A DNA stretch of 64,000 bases from Heliocidaris tuberculata (GCA_025618425.1 CM046841.1:9430654-9494653); one strand, 5' to 3'; positions 48,437 to 59,535 are shown, counted from the stretch's first letter. Made by a program: numbers and translations. Notes: generated by a model not told the origin, from the letters alone.

Positions 48437-48613
48437 GGCATCGTGGTTGAGGAAACCACTATTCACTCCGCACAGCCACAGAACATGCAGAAACGGTTCA
48501 TTGCGTTACACGCACGAGGTTACATGCATCGGTTTCCTCATTCCCCGTCCATAGACTCTGCACTTTATTTTTTGCGTGCTAACGAACGAGTGGTTTCCTC
48601 ATCCACGATATAG
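48437..48613. mobile_element. Inverted-repeat element, GAGGAAACCACT arms
   Basis: CATCGTGGTTGAGGAAACCA at 48440 is mirrored by TGGTTTCCTCATCCACGAT at 48590. The 175-bp element lies directly beside the previous one. Confidence 0.55.
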
Positions 48614-48699
48614 CCGTGAACTTGAATGTATGGCATGAGGTCCTGATTAAGCTACGCGGGTCCCATTTATACTAGACCTAACTACGTGTAGGCCTGCGC

Positions 48700-48865
48700 T
48701 AGCCTACGCACCCCGCATATGCCCAGTGGCCAATGCGACGTGTTCAGTGTGCCAAATTTCTTCCGTGACTAAACAATGCAAATATAATTGTGTTTGCCAA
48801 AAGGAGTAATTTTCCTTTATTTTTGTGATATTGGTCACTATTTGGAAATAGGGGCACTCATAGTC
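48700..48865 (+). repeat. Partial copy of repeat family E
   Basis: GCCTACGCACCCCGCATATG and then TTTGCCAAAAGGAGTAA and TCCTTTATTTTTGTGA match 55505-55660 in order. Confidence 0.55.
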
Positions 48866-48889
48866 ATAGGCCCTTGCCTATGGCTATGG

Positions 48890-49230
48890 TGGTGGATCCA
48901 GTGTCCGAACACTTTTCAGAAAATCAACGAAAGCAAATAATATATCAAACGAATATCTGTCAAACTTACATAATGAATGCTCAAAGTCTTACCGAAAAAG
49001 AAGTTGATGGAATTTAATACGATATTCCCTTCCGAGTGAACCCCTTCCCAACGATGCGGCGTTTTGGTCCCTTGAAAAAGGTACTGTATTTCCGAACGTG
49101 TGAAACCTATGGCAAAAAGACACAACCTTTGCTTCAATACATGTAGTGTGGTTTTTAATACGCGTAGTCCCACGCGTATGAAAACCCATTTTAGGCGCTT
49201 AACTGTACAATCCTTGACTATACATGTATG
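48890..49230 (-). repeat. Repeat family M, reverse copy
   Basis: It is the reverse complement of 54138-54497. In reverse it holds TTCACACGTTCGG, a CAAGGGACCAAAACGCCGC block and AAGTGTTCGGACACTGGATC. A minus-strand frame over it reads FQGTKTP-RWEGVHSEGN, and the same frame is open in the other copy. No family is recognised. Confidence 0.7.
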
Positions 49231-49568
49231 TGGGACTGTCCAACATTCGCTGTTGCAGCAGTCACAAACAGACAACAAAATTTAATACTCTAAGCAAGAT
49301 TTAATTTTCTTAAATTTGCTAGATTACCTGATTCAGGGATATCTTCAACTGTTACTGTGCAACAAATTTGGGGATTCAGAATTGAAAGTGAATTTTTAAA
49401 TAATTATTTTCCTCTCATGTATGAATGATCTAGACTGGAAAAAGGCCTGCTGATACACACAAAAGCTATTGAAGCCTATTCACACGTAAAAGCTAGTCTG
49501 GAGTACAAGGTTATCTTCAGATAAGCTTGTACATGTATAAGTGAAATAGGGGTTAAATTCACATCAGT

Positions 49569-50049
49569 TTAAAGGTCATGTAAAGTTTTGGTAAGCCATC
49601 AAAAACTGTTCGTCAGATTTCTTCAATTTTTGTTGATAAATAGCAAGATACTAGCAATACTAAGACACTGTGAAGATTTCACCTCCTAAAGTTTAATATT
49701 AAACAAATAAGAGGCAAAAACTAATTTATGTGCCTGGACAGGCACGTAAAATCCCAACAAAGGCAGCTTGTGCTATACACTGTAAACACACGTGTAAAAC
49801 CAATGATGAGTAGCTACACACAGTGCACACACGTTGTCTCTATGCGAAGCCCCAAGAAGGGTCCTAGCATAATGGCAGTGATCAAGCATTCCTTACAGAT
49901 ATTTACACTGAAATTCACCAGAAATCATAGATGGAATACCAAATGATTTCTTACAGACATCTTTTGATTCAAGGAGAACAACATGAGACTATATTTAACA
50001 TGTTTCTTTCCAATTTCCTCTTTGCTACCAATACTGTACATGAGCTTTA
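49569..50049 (+). mobile_element. TTAA element family B, copy 2 (diverged)
   Basis: TTAA bounds both ends. The blocks TTTTGGTAAGCCATCAAAAA, ATAGCAAGATACTA and CTTACAGATATTTACACT follow the order seen at 32158-32660. Confidence 0.72.
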
Positions 50050-50086
50050 AAACTCCAGATTTGCCATTCATTTATTACATGTACGT

Positions 50087-51450
50087 GTGCGTAGCTTGAG
50101 GAACCTTTCATTTTGTCCATCAAAATTTAACACAGGCATCGACATCCACTTGAAAGAAATGTTACTGGCATTCATCCGTCGTAATTTTCTCAGTGATTTA
50201 ACTTCAGAATGTGTAGAACCAAGATATTTAAAGAAATTTGCATTAACCCCTGAATAAAATGACTTTTTAGCGGCTGGAAACAAAGTGCGTAGCTTTAGGT
50301 CCCCCATCATACATCACTGTGTTATTATTGTGAAATGGGAAACAAGCATTCACCCCACACAGGCCACTCACATAAACGAGGTACACAGGCTTGATGTTTT
50401 ATAAAATATGACATTGAACATCAAACCATACACGTGAAGCAGTTTCCCGTAGGGAGAGACAAATAAACAAAAAAAAATCAGTGGGCAAGATTCATCCATT
50501 TCCACGTATGGTGAAACTTGCAAACCACCTTCAGAGTTTGCTAAACTTTTCCTCTTCCAACCCATCTGACCACTTCAACGATTGGATCTTGAGAAACATG
50601 AAAAAATTACAATTTATGGCAAAATCAATGTGGATTTACTTATCATTCATGTGTAGCTTTCGCTGTGCAATTAGCAAGACGGCGAGATCGGCACAGAATT
50701 ATGGGGCTGTGCTGTAGATGAATGGAGTACAAGAAGGCAGTGCAATGCTGAGCACTTCCGACGCGACTAACTCCAGGGAGCTCCACGGCCACCTAACGGC
50801 GTTGGCTGTAGAGTTCCCTGGAGTTACCACACGACATGCTGGATTTAATATCTCACGTCGTTGCATGCATAGACGGCAGTATGCAAGATAATAGCACAAT
50901 TAAATTTAGCATGTCGCGTCGTATCACATATAATTATAAGTTTGTTGACATCTTCTCTCAAAATAAAGATTTCTAGACCCTGTCGGTAAATTCATAATTT
51001 TTTTCGGAGCAGACGCAAAAAGTAGCAAAATTGGCTGATCTTTTGTCAATATCTTCATGATTTCTCACCCACTTTCAGAGAAAATATCGTCCCCAGGTAC
51101 ATGTGATTTTAGGTTCTTCTATCCATCGGTGCTATCAGATTATCAGAATATTTTCTAGTTTTCGAGAACTGTGCATGAAGTTTGGTCACTCTCGAAATGA
51201 GGTCACACAACTATATACATGTATATATATGATGTGGGGACCTAAAGCTACGCACTTGGTTTCTACTTGGCTAAAAAGTCACCTCTTCAGTGATTTATGC
51301 AAATTTCTTTTATATATCTACATACTCTTAAATTAATTCCCTGAGAAAAATTATGACAGACAAATATGATCAATAACATTAATTTTCAAGTCAATGTCGA
51401 TACCCATGTCAAATTTGTTCGTCAAAATGAAAGGGTATTAAATCTTGATT
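50087..51450. repeat. Inverted repeat built from family E, arms about 220 bp
   Basis: The left arm (50087-50310) read in reverse and the right arm (51231-51450) both begin GGACCTAAAGCTACGCACTT, then CTAAAAAGTCA, TTATGCAAATTTCTTT, a GAGAAAA-TTA block and ATGTCGAT. The arms are diverged and flank about 920 bp. Confidence 0.6.
50768..50826. mobile_element. Mini foldback, TAACTCCAGGGAGCTC ends
   Basis: It starts TAACTCCAGGGAGCTC and ends with the same sequence inverted except for one or two bases. CGACGCGAC before it and CCACACGAC after it match at 7 of 9 positions, a likely decayed target duplication. The ends match those of the large foldback at 58660. Confidence 0.65.
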
Positions 51451-51747
51451 TTGGAACTGACTGATATATGTATGTTGAGTTCACAAAAAGACAAGCAGCA
51501 TCTTTAGAGATAATGGAGAAAATATGAAATTTTGTGTACAAAACATATTGAGAGTTGTATTACTAAACCTGCCATTTTGAAGCAACATTGCCAATTTGAG
51601 GATCATCATACAAAGTGAATTGAGACTTTTCAAACTTTCATAACTTATTCATTTCGTAACCGATTTTGATGGAACTTTTTGTAAATTGCTTCTCTCTATC
51701 CTCTCTTTTCATTAAAATTGATATTCCTCCAGGGTTTCATTCTCCTT
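51233..51747 (+). repeat. Repeat family E, full forward copy
   Basis: It starts TGGGGACCTAAAGCTACGCA and ends CAGGGTTTCATTCTCCTTTT. It matches 55487-55983 in order, including GAAATTTTGTGTACAAAACA and AACCGATTTTGATGGAACTT. Confidence 0.7.
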
Positions 51748-51752
51748 TTAAA

Positions 51753-52208
51753 GCTGGCTTTGAAAGAAGCAGAAAAATTAAAGAAACAGTTCAATGAAAG
51801 TTTGAGCAAAATCCTATCAGAAATATTAAGAAAGCTATGAATTTTTAAATTTGTAATCAATTAAACACAAATTGGCAACTCTGTGACGTAGCTTGTGAGC
51901 TCATCTCCCATTTGCCCTGTAGTGAAAAAAATCATAAATTTCCATTTTCTCTCTAAAAAACATATTATCATACATGTATGTGTATGATTCAAATCCATTT
52001 CCTCATCAAAAACAAAGAAAATTAAAGTTTATGAATATTTGTGAATGGAGCAAATAGGAGAGGAGCTCAAGATACGTCACAGAGTTGCCAATTTGTGTTT
52101 GATTGATTACAATTTCAAAAATTCATAGCTTTCTTATTTCTGATCGACTTTGCTCAAACTTTCATTGATCTGTTTCTTTAATTTTTCTGCTTCTTTCAAA
52201 GCCAACTG
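51753..52208. mobile_element. Foldback made of two family F copies head to head
   Basis: The left arm GGCTTTGAAAGAAGCAGAAA and onward is the reverse complement of the right arm ending TTTCTGCTTCTTTCAAAGCC. The arms are about 200 bp and include AAATTGGCAACTCTGTGACG. Confidence 0.78.
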
Positions 52209-52227
52209 AATATCAGGGGGAACCTTT

Positions 52228-52588
52228 GGCTGGAATTCATAAAGGTGGTTTCAATTCAGACCATGGTTTATGCAGATTTCGTGGTATAAATACGCTTGAT
52301 TTAGCGCGTACACTTAAAATGATCCAATAATAAATGCGCGCCGGTCGCACATGGTTGGCAAAAGCACTAAATTTACGCTTGTTGCCATGGTTCAGACCAT
52401 GGTTTATTTAAATTAATTTACATAAACCATGGTCTGATTCATGGCAACAAGCGTGAATTTAGCGCTTTCGCCGGTCGCGCGTTCATTATTGGATCTTTTT
52501 AAGTGTACGCGCTAAATCAAGCGTATTTATACCACGAAATCTGCATAAACCATGGTCTGAATTGAAACCACCTTTGTGAATTCCAGCC
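52228..52588. mobile_element. Near-perfect palindromic MITE
   Basis: The left arm GGCTGGAATTCATAAAGGTG and the reversed right arm GGCTGGAATTCACAAAGGTG continue with few mismatches for about 170 bp. CAGACCATGGTTTAT occurs at four positions, at the ends and around the centre. TTT lies outside both ends. Confidence 0.82.
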
Positions 52589-52714
52589 TTTAAGTCTTGC
52601 TGAGCACCTCATTCACTTTTAGGGCCTACATGTCTACAAGTAGCACACATATTTCATCTTTAGAAGCAGAATGTACTGAAACCTAAATGTAGATGCACAT
52701 TTCACATGAGCAAT

Positions 52715-52842
52715 TCAAATGTATACATGTACATACATGTACATGTACACAGTATGTAATGGGTCTGTAAGAAGTGCCACACATGAAATCAAGAAAATAT
52801 CAAAGGAAAGTACATGTACATGTACATACATGTACATGTACA
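52715..52842. repeat. ACATGT palindrome clusters
   Basis: Self-complementary ACATGTACATGT runs occur at 52722-52750 and 52812-52840 and can form small cruciforms. Confidence 0.8.
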
Positions 52843-52849
52843 GATGGCC

Positions 52850-54137
52850 TTTTATCCCTTATTTTATTGATTAAAATTCATACATTGTAGGAATAATTTT
52901 CTGTATTCTCTGGAACAAAATTCCTTCAATAACTGCACTAAAGATAACCCTGGCAGGCCCGGCTACACTACACATTTAAGCTGAACAAGAATATTTTTAG
53001 TAACAAAATTGACACCATTGAATATTATTCATTTATATTTCAATTTTTATGCATTTATTCATTTATTTATCAATTGTGAATGGTCCTCTTTATAACCCAC
53101 TGCAATAAAAACCTTAAGTACATAAGACAATATACAAAGTCATGAACAAAAGGGCAATCTACAAGTACGTGTAGTTCTGGAAAGCTGTAAAAAAAAAATT
53201 GTAAAGAGAGAGAGAGGACTGGGGAATTCTACATGTACAAGATGTAAGTATTGCAAAAGATTGCCACTGGGGCTGGGAAAATTCACCTGTCTCTACCAAA
53301 AATAAAATGCAAAAGGGGCTCCTGTGAAGAACAACACAACATTTAATTTTCTTCTTCATTTAATTTACCCATGGAAAGTTTTAAATGTATGTTTATCATG
53401 TTTTAGAACCCATATCAAAAACAGAAGTCATGATTTTCTACATGTACACGAAGCACATCAATACACACTTTGCTCATGGAGTCGGACTGGCTGAAAAAGT
53501 TTCAATCAATATATTGACACAGACCTCAAAACACACCCTGGCAACTCTACAAAGACCCAATAACAGGACGTCATTGTGTTTAAAACACTTCACTGACTTT
53601 GAAAGTAAAGTAAACTTTAAACATGGGAGATTGCTATGCACTTGTACACTACAAGATTGATTTTTTAGTTGTTCTATGTGGGCTATTCAGAGCTATGATT
53701 ATTACATGTAGGCCCATTCACTACACACAAGAATAGAGTAAGATTTGAACTGCGATTCAAATGATTCTAATCTTGCTATTTCTGTGACTATTCACATGTG
53801 GGAAATTTCTTATTGCTTTTCAGTGGACCTTTGTTGTACCACAGACCACATACATGTACATGTAGCAAATAATCATGGTTATTCACAACAACAAAAAGAA
53901 CTGTACTAAAAATGAAATTTTTGTGTGCACGAAACTTTCGCAAAGTTCATGTCATCAAGTTTTTAAACAAAATTCCATGTACATGTACACGTGCATATAT
54001 GTACATGATTTGCGAAAGTTTCATGCTTTAATATTTATTAAATAGCAACTGGCACAACATGGAATTTTTGCAATCTGCAAAAATGGCTGAAATAAATTAA
54101 AACAAATTGCAAAAGGTTCTGGTTTTACAGTACATGT
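52850..54137. other. Intergenic DNA, no gene seen
   Basis: ACATGTA words at 53851 and 53980 and a short (GA)n at 53205 are the only structure seen. Confidence 0.5.
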
Positions 54138-54497
54138 ATAGTCATGGATTGTATTACCGAACGCATACAGTTAAGCGCCTAAAATGGGTTTTCATACGCA
54201 TGGGACTACGCGTATGAAAACCACACTATTGAAACAAAGGTTGTGTCTTTTTCCCATAGGTTTCACACGTTCGGATATACAGTACCTTTTTCAAGGGACC
54301 AAAACGCCGCGTCGTTGGGAAGGGGTTCACTCGGAAGGGAATATGGTATTAAATCTACGTTGTCTTTTTAATATTCCAACTTCTTTTTCTGTAGGACTTT
54401 GAGCATTCATTATGTAAGTTTGACATATCTTTGTTTGATATTTTATTTGCTATCGTTGATTTCTGAAAAGTGTTCGGACACTGGATCCACTACCATA
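54138..54497 (+). repeat. Repeat family M, forward copy
   Basis: It matches the reverse copy at 48890 almost throughout. A frame reading KTTLLKQRLCLFPIGFTRS and FQGTKTPRRWEGVHSEGN stays open, and a 6-base indel against the other copy keeps the frame. The changes are mostly amino-acid replacing, so there is no sign of protein conservation. Confidence 0.7.
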
Positions 54498-54648
54498 CAT
54501 ATTGTGATTTGCATAGGGATCCAAATCTTACTCATGAGTGAGATCCAAATCTTACTCAGGAGAGATGTCTTGGTACACATTTCACACATATACCGGTGTA
54601 TACAGTACAAAAAAAAAAAAAGGAAAAGAAAGATTCTGATCATGATAT

Positions 54649-55067
54649 TTAACCCTTTCAGGACAGGAATTATTCAAGGGTTAAATTGATCACATTTTGA
54701 TCTGCAAATTGGCAACAATAATATTTTCCTTATAGTGCTACATGGTTCTAATAAGCTGAAATGTCTTTGAAACAATAAACATGGTTAGTAATTTCGTCGA
54801 AAAGTTGAAAAATATTGCCAATTTTTATAAGAAACAGTGATTTTGAACCTCTCAATGTGTTGCCAATTTAAGGATTTTAAAGCTTGTTCTTCTTTTTAAA
54901 ATTCCTGGCGTCAAATGCAGTATGGTCATGCAACAAAAAAGGACACATCGTGTGCAGAAATTTTTGCTCTTTCTGCTCATCTATCTGGTATATTTTTTTT
55001 TGACTCTCTGAATCAAAAGTTATTGAGCCAAACCACAAAATGTGGAGTGATGTCATGAAAGGGTTAA
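54649..55067 (-). mobile_element. TTAA MITE family A, copy 3
   Basis: TTAACCCTTTCAGGACAGGA at the left and TCATGAAAGGGTTAA at the right bound the element, which is in reverse orientation relative to 4658. TTAA is intact at both ends. Confidence 0.85.
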
Positions 55068-55099
55068 AATCTCACTAATTACTCAGTGTGCAATATATA

Positions 55100-55381
55100 C
55101 TGTATAAGCCATAAATTTTGCAGCCATAAATTTTTGCGAATAGGACTAATCAGACTATTTCGCGAGTGGCTGAATTCGCGGTCGGGAAAATTCTCAAATC
55201 TACAAACAGTGGTGATGATGTACTTTTGCAAAGCGAAGTAATGAATTTCTGACCAGGAGACAACAAATTCAACCGACTTCTTATGTTGGCAATATTTTGG
55301 CGTGTTGTTAAATTCGCGACCCACTCGCGATTCGCGAAATTCGCGAAAATAAAACCCACGCGAAATATATGGCGTATACAG
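55100..55381. mobile_element. Mariner-type MITE flanked by TA
   Basis: CTGTATAAGCCATAAATTTT and, reversed, CTGTATACGCCATATATTTC form the ends, each preceded by TA. TTCGCGAA words crowd the interior. No transposase is present. Confidence 0.65.
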
Positions 55382-55486
55382 TAATGGGGATTGGCGAATT
55401 TTTCTTTGCTCGTTTACCACTTGTGTACTTCTTTCTGAGCACAAAATTAGATTTTAGACAAAACACTCCTCACATATATGTATGGT

Positions 55487-55983
55487 CAGGGGTCCTAAAG
55501 CTACGCACCCAGCAAATACGCGCAATGCGACGCATTCAATGCTCCAAACTTTTGATGTGACTGAGCAATGAGATTATCATAATTTACGTTTGCCAAAAGA
55601 GAATTCATGAGTAAATTTCCTTTATTTTTGTGACATTATCACTATTTGAAAATCGGGGTGAAATTTACATATTTGTTGTGTCAAATTTATACATTTTCCC
55701 ATGATATATCTTGAGCTAAGAAGGAGACAAGCTGCACCTTGAGAGATAATGGGGAAAATATGAAATTTTGTGTACAAAACATATGGAGAGTTGTACTACT
55801 AAACCTGTCACTTTGAAGCAACATTGCCAATTTCAGGATCACCATAGAAAGTAAATTGAGACTTTTCAAACTTTCTTAGTTTTCTCATTTTGTAACCGAT
55901 TTTGATGGAACTTTTTAAAAATTGCTTCTCTCTATCCTCTCTTTTCATTAAAATTGATTTTCCCCAGGGTTTCATTCTCCTTT
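55487..55983 (+). repeat. Repeat family E, second full forward copy
   Basis: It starts AGGGGTCCTAAAGCTACGCA and ends CAGGGTTTCATTCTCCTTTA. See 51233 for the shared blocks. Confidence 0.7.
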
Positions 55984-57083
55984 AATATCAGGGTGAAATT
56001 TCCCTTTAAATTGTTCACATACATGTACATGCACATGTACATGTATACTGTACTTTGTAGTTAATCATTAAACACACATTTTTGGAACCATCCCTCTTTA
56101 TTATGAACACAGCCAGACAAATACTCTTGTTAGGATTTTAGTTAAACGTGACATTGTCCCCAACTCTGCTTTAACACATGTATCGCAAGATTAAAAGCTG
56201 GAATTTTAATCATTAACAGCAAATATTGGAGAGGTTTGTGTCTCTAGTCTTAATAGTCTGGTATTCGTGGGTGATATCATTGACGTCAGTGAGGATGGTA
56301 CTTTGGACTTTGTGGTTATTTGGCTTTCATTCATGACTTGTTCAGTGATTATAGGCTGATAAAAGTCTTTCAGGATATTGGACCCATTCACACACAGAAC
56401 GACTGGTATTGATCTGTGCGATTTAAATCCAGATTGTTGAAGCAGAATCTCACTTTTTGATAACAAGTTGCAATAACTGTTATAAGCTACTGAAATCTTT
56501 GAATCTGATTGGCTGAGAGCAAATTTGTCATAGAAATGTGGCAGTTGTTACTGATAACAAGTTTTATGAAATGGGGCACAGGATCATGATTCAAATCACC
56601 CTCATACATGTACATGTACATGTACATGTAAGTGCTTTTTTAAATAACTGCAATTATTTTCTTAATGCTTCTATACTGCTCAAAGCTACATGTACATGTA
56701 CATGTAGTTTTTTTATGGACCTAGTATTTATCTCTATTTTTTTGTAGTTGAACATGTAGTGAATAAAAAAAAAAGTTATGGAAAATGAACATTTTAAGAG
56801 AAAAATCATGGGAAATTGACAATTGTGAGAGGATCAAAAGAGGAATGTGCTTTCTTTTTCGGTACTCTTGGTACATGTATGGTGTTTTCTACTTTTACAT
56901 GTACATGTGAACAAAAATACCCACTCGATTATTTCAAATGAAATCATTTAATCATTATTTTTTCTTCTTAATTACTCAATATCTGTTCATGTTAATCACT
57001 TTAATTTTGATGAAATTTGGGTCATCACATGTACTACTTCTAAAATCTACACAACAGTCAGATGTACTTTTTCAAAAAACCCA
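55984..57083. other. Intergenic DNA with a palindromic repeat
   Basis: GATAACAAGTTGCAATAACT at 56459 and CAGTTGTTACTGATAACAAG at 56542 form the arms of a 100-bp palindrome around GAATCTGATTGGCTGAGAGC. ACATGTA runs lie at 56606 and 56687. The 86-codon minus frame at 56206-56466 is unsupported. Confidence 0.55.
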
Positions 57084-58017
57084 ACAGAGATTAGGGCTGG
57101 GACTAAAAACCGGGTACCCGAGTCCCGCCCGAGAGCCTCGGGACCCGGGTCAAAATATTAGATAACCGATACCCGAAAATGAGTATTTAATTATCACCTA
57201 TGTATGTACACGACAAGGCGGTAGATGAACGTCGAACAGCCATTTACTATTTACATGTAAAAAAAATCCATGTAGCGCTCTAGCGCACCATTGCAGTGAT
57301 GCGCTTTTGATTCGTTCAACTCACTGTGAAACATAACCTTACACATTCGTATACACAGAGAGCAAAGCTCACTGCCGCTATTCGGAGACTGCTCATTGGT
57401 TCATTGAACCCATGACATAATTTGCATTTAGTGCCCTTCCCCCTTCTTTGCAGTGAACGATAAGTCTATGAGCGATTAACGGGCGTAAAGTTTACAAACT
57501 CATGCATATTCAACAGTCGCTCCACACTCGCACGTGGCATCTCACATCTCGTACACTATTAAACAGGTATTTTTAACATCGACGATCACGATCTGACACT
57601 GTCACAATATCCTGAAACTTTAGCAAAGAAGTTACCAATTACTGAAATCAGATTAAGAGTACATGAACGATATATCCAAAATAATATCCTTCATTGTTCA
57701 TGCGAAAGTGAAAAGCAAGGCTGTGAGAAGCAAAGGATGTCTACAGTGCGCGCGATTAACATTTTCATTCATAAAATTGGGCTTGTGACGTCATTTCATG
57801 AGCGGTCCGTTAATAACAAGTCATGACAAGTCATATGCCAGCCAGCCAATGAAGGCATGCGCCTTTTTTTTTTCTTTTTTCTTTTTTCCTTTCATATACC
57901 GCGGCGGCATTGGGCGGAAAGGCGCTTTGTATAAACAGATCGAATTTCAAAAGGGAACCGCATGTGTGTGTTAAAGGATGAAGTTGCAGTCGGACAGAGA
58001 AGAAAATGTTGGCTTGA

Positions 58018-58160
58018 TGATTTTTTTTGATGAATGATGAGTTTGATGAATGATAATATTTGATGTCTGATGAAGATAATTGTTTTGATGATGTTATTAT
58101 CTTGATAATGATGATATGATGATGATGTCTTTGATGATTATGATGATCGATGATGATATC
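58018..58160. repeat. (GAT)n-rich tract inside the hAT-like element
   Basis: TGATGA units dominate. The 144-codon minus-strand frame at 57831-58265 is largely this repeat and is not taken as a gene. Confidence 0.8.
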
Positions 58161-58659
58161 AATGGTGCTACTGGCGAAGAGAGAGGACCCGGCATGTATT
58201 GATGATTTTATGTGTACTAGTAGTGGAACGTGTGTGTGAATTTCAATAATTGGAGGGTTGATCACACGTTGAGAATGAAACTGTCGGTGAGACGATGACC
58301 GCGTGCGTGAGGACTCGCAATGTGTATAATTAGAGTATGAGGAGTGTAGATACTACAGAAAGCTCGCCATTTTCGCCAGGCAAATCAATACTCCGTGTGA
58401 ACAGTGAAGTTTGTGTACAAAGTGAGTGACTCGATCTCTACGATCACGATGTCAAAATTCCCAAGAGCTGCCCGTACAAAATTATTAAGAATCATCATGA
58501 TCATCGTCTCAAACGAGTTTTTCTTCATAAGATTTCTTTGTATTCCCCTTCCTTTTTTATAAGTACATGTACATTCATGTATTTTGGATAAACAAGTGCG
58601 AGGGACTGTTGACCGCGCGTGACTACCTAAGGCGCTGGCGCGCTGGCATGATTAGACGG

Positions 58660-59225
58660 TAACTCCAGGGAGCTCGAACGCATAGCGTTCGAGCTCCAGG
58701 TACAAATAACCGACGTCTGCATCGCCATGAGTTTGGTTAAATTCATTTGTTAGTTTTTGAAGGTAAGATGAAAATTTGTACTTACATGTCAGGATAATTA
58801 CTTTATATATGCAGTAGGCTTTCAGATTTCACGATTTGACGATCATTTCGATGAAAAAAAGATAAATTTCCTCTCCGAGCCGATCTTTCCCCGTGTTGTA
58901 TCGTCGATGCAAATGACTCGTATTCACGGTGCGCATGCAATTCAGCGCATGCGCATTGCGAATGCGAGTCATTTGCATCGACGATACAACATGGGGAAAG
59001 ATCGGCTCGGAGAGGAAATTTATCTTTTTTTCATCGAAATGATCGTCAAATCGTGAAATCTGAAAGCCTACTGCATATATAAAGTAATTATCCTGACATG
59101 TAAGTACAAATTTTCATCTTACCTTCAAAAACTAACAAATGAATTTAACCAAACTCATGGCGATGCAGACGTCGGTTATTTGTACCTGGAGCTCGAACGC
59201 TACGCGTTCGAGCTCCCTGGAGTTA
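58660..59225. mobile_element. Near-perfect 566-bp foldback with 10-bp target duplication
   Basis: The arms are 261 bp each (58660-58920 and 58965-59225), and I find only two mismatches between them by eye, one a possible G-U pair. The 44-bp loop folds partly on itself. GATTAGACGG lies directly outside both ends (58650-58659 and 59226-59235). Each arm starts TAACTCCAGGGAGCTC and carries a small inner hairpin (GAGCTCGAACGC). Long-arm foldbacks with 9-10-bp duplications are typical of FB/MULE-type elements. Confidence 0.92.
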
Positions 59226-59535
59226 GATTAGACGGTAGACAATTTCTACAGATTAGATTTAGGCGGCTTATGCCTATCCTGTCTTGCGCCCACGCGATTT
59301 CCTCCGCCTGTTTTGTTGTTGTTGTTGTTGTCTTTTTTTGTTTTTGTTTTTTCCTCGAATGGTTTATTTCAGTTGCCAAACACAAAGGAGTTTTCCCAGT
59401 GTTTGTAGCTTCTTAGGGGTAAATATTGGCTTGTAATTCGTGTTATATCATTTTCGGGTAACCGGGAACCCGCCCGAAAAATAGTCGGGTTCCCGAATTG
59501 AAAAAATACCCGAAACTCCCACCCCTAACAGAGAT

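Larger units (their letters stand above)
57092..59527. mobile_element. Non-autonomous hAT-like element, 2436 bp, 8-bp target duplication
   Basis: The ends are TAGGGCTGGGA and, reversed, TAGGGGTGGGA. ACAGAGAT lies directly outside each end (57084-57091 and 59528-59535), the 8-bp duplication typical of hAT transposons. Subterminal CGGGTACCCG, CCCGCCCGA and GGGTTCCCG words recur at both ends. The interior has no transposase; it holds CpG-rich unique DNA, a (GAT)n tract, a 37-codon frame at 58449-58562, and a nested foldback. Confidence 0.85.

Noticed and set aside
56206..56466. 86-codon minus-strand frame with fairly normal amino-acid composition
   Set aside because: There is no known family, promoter or splice context. 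It abuts a palindromic repeat and is probably chance.
57831..58265. 144-codon minus-strand open frame, the longest in the window
   Set aside because: It is mostly His, Ile and Ser from a (GAT)n tract within the hAT-like element, with no transposase motif.
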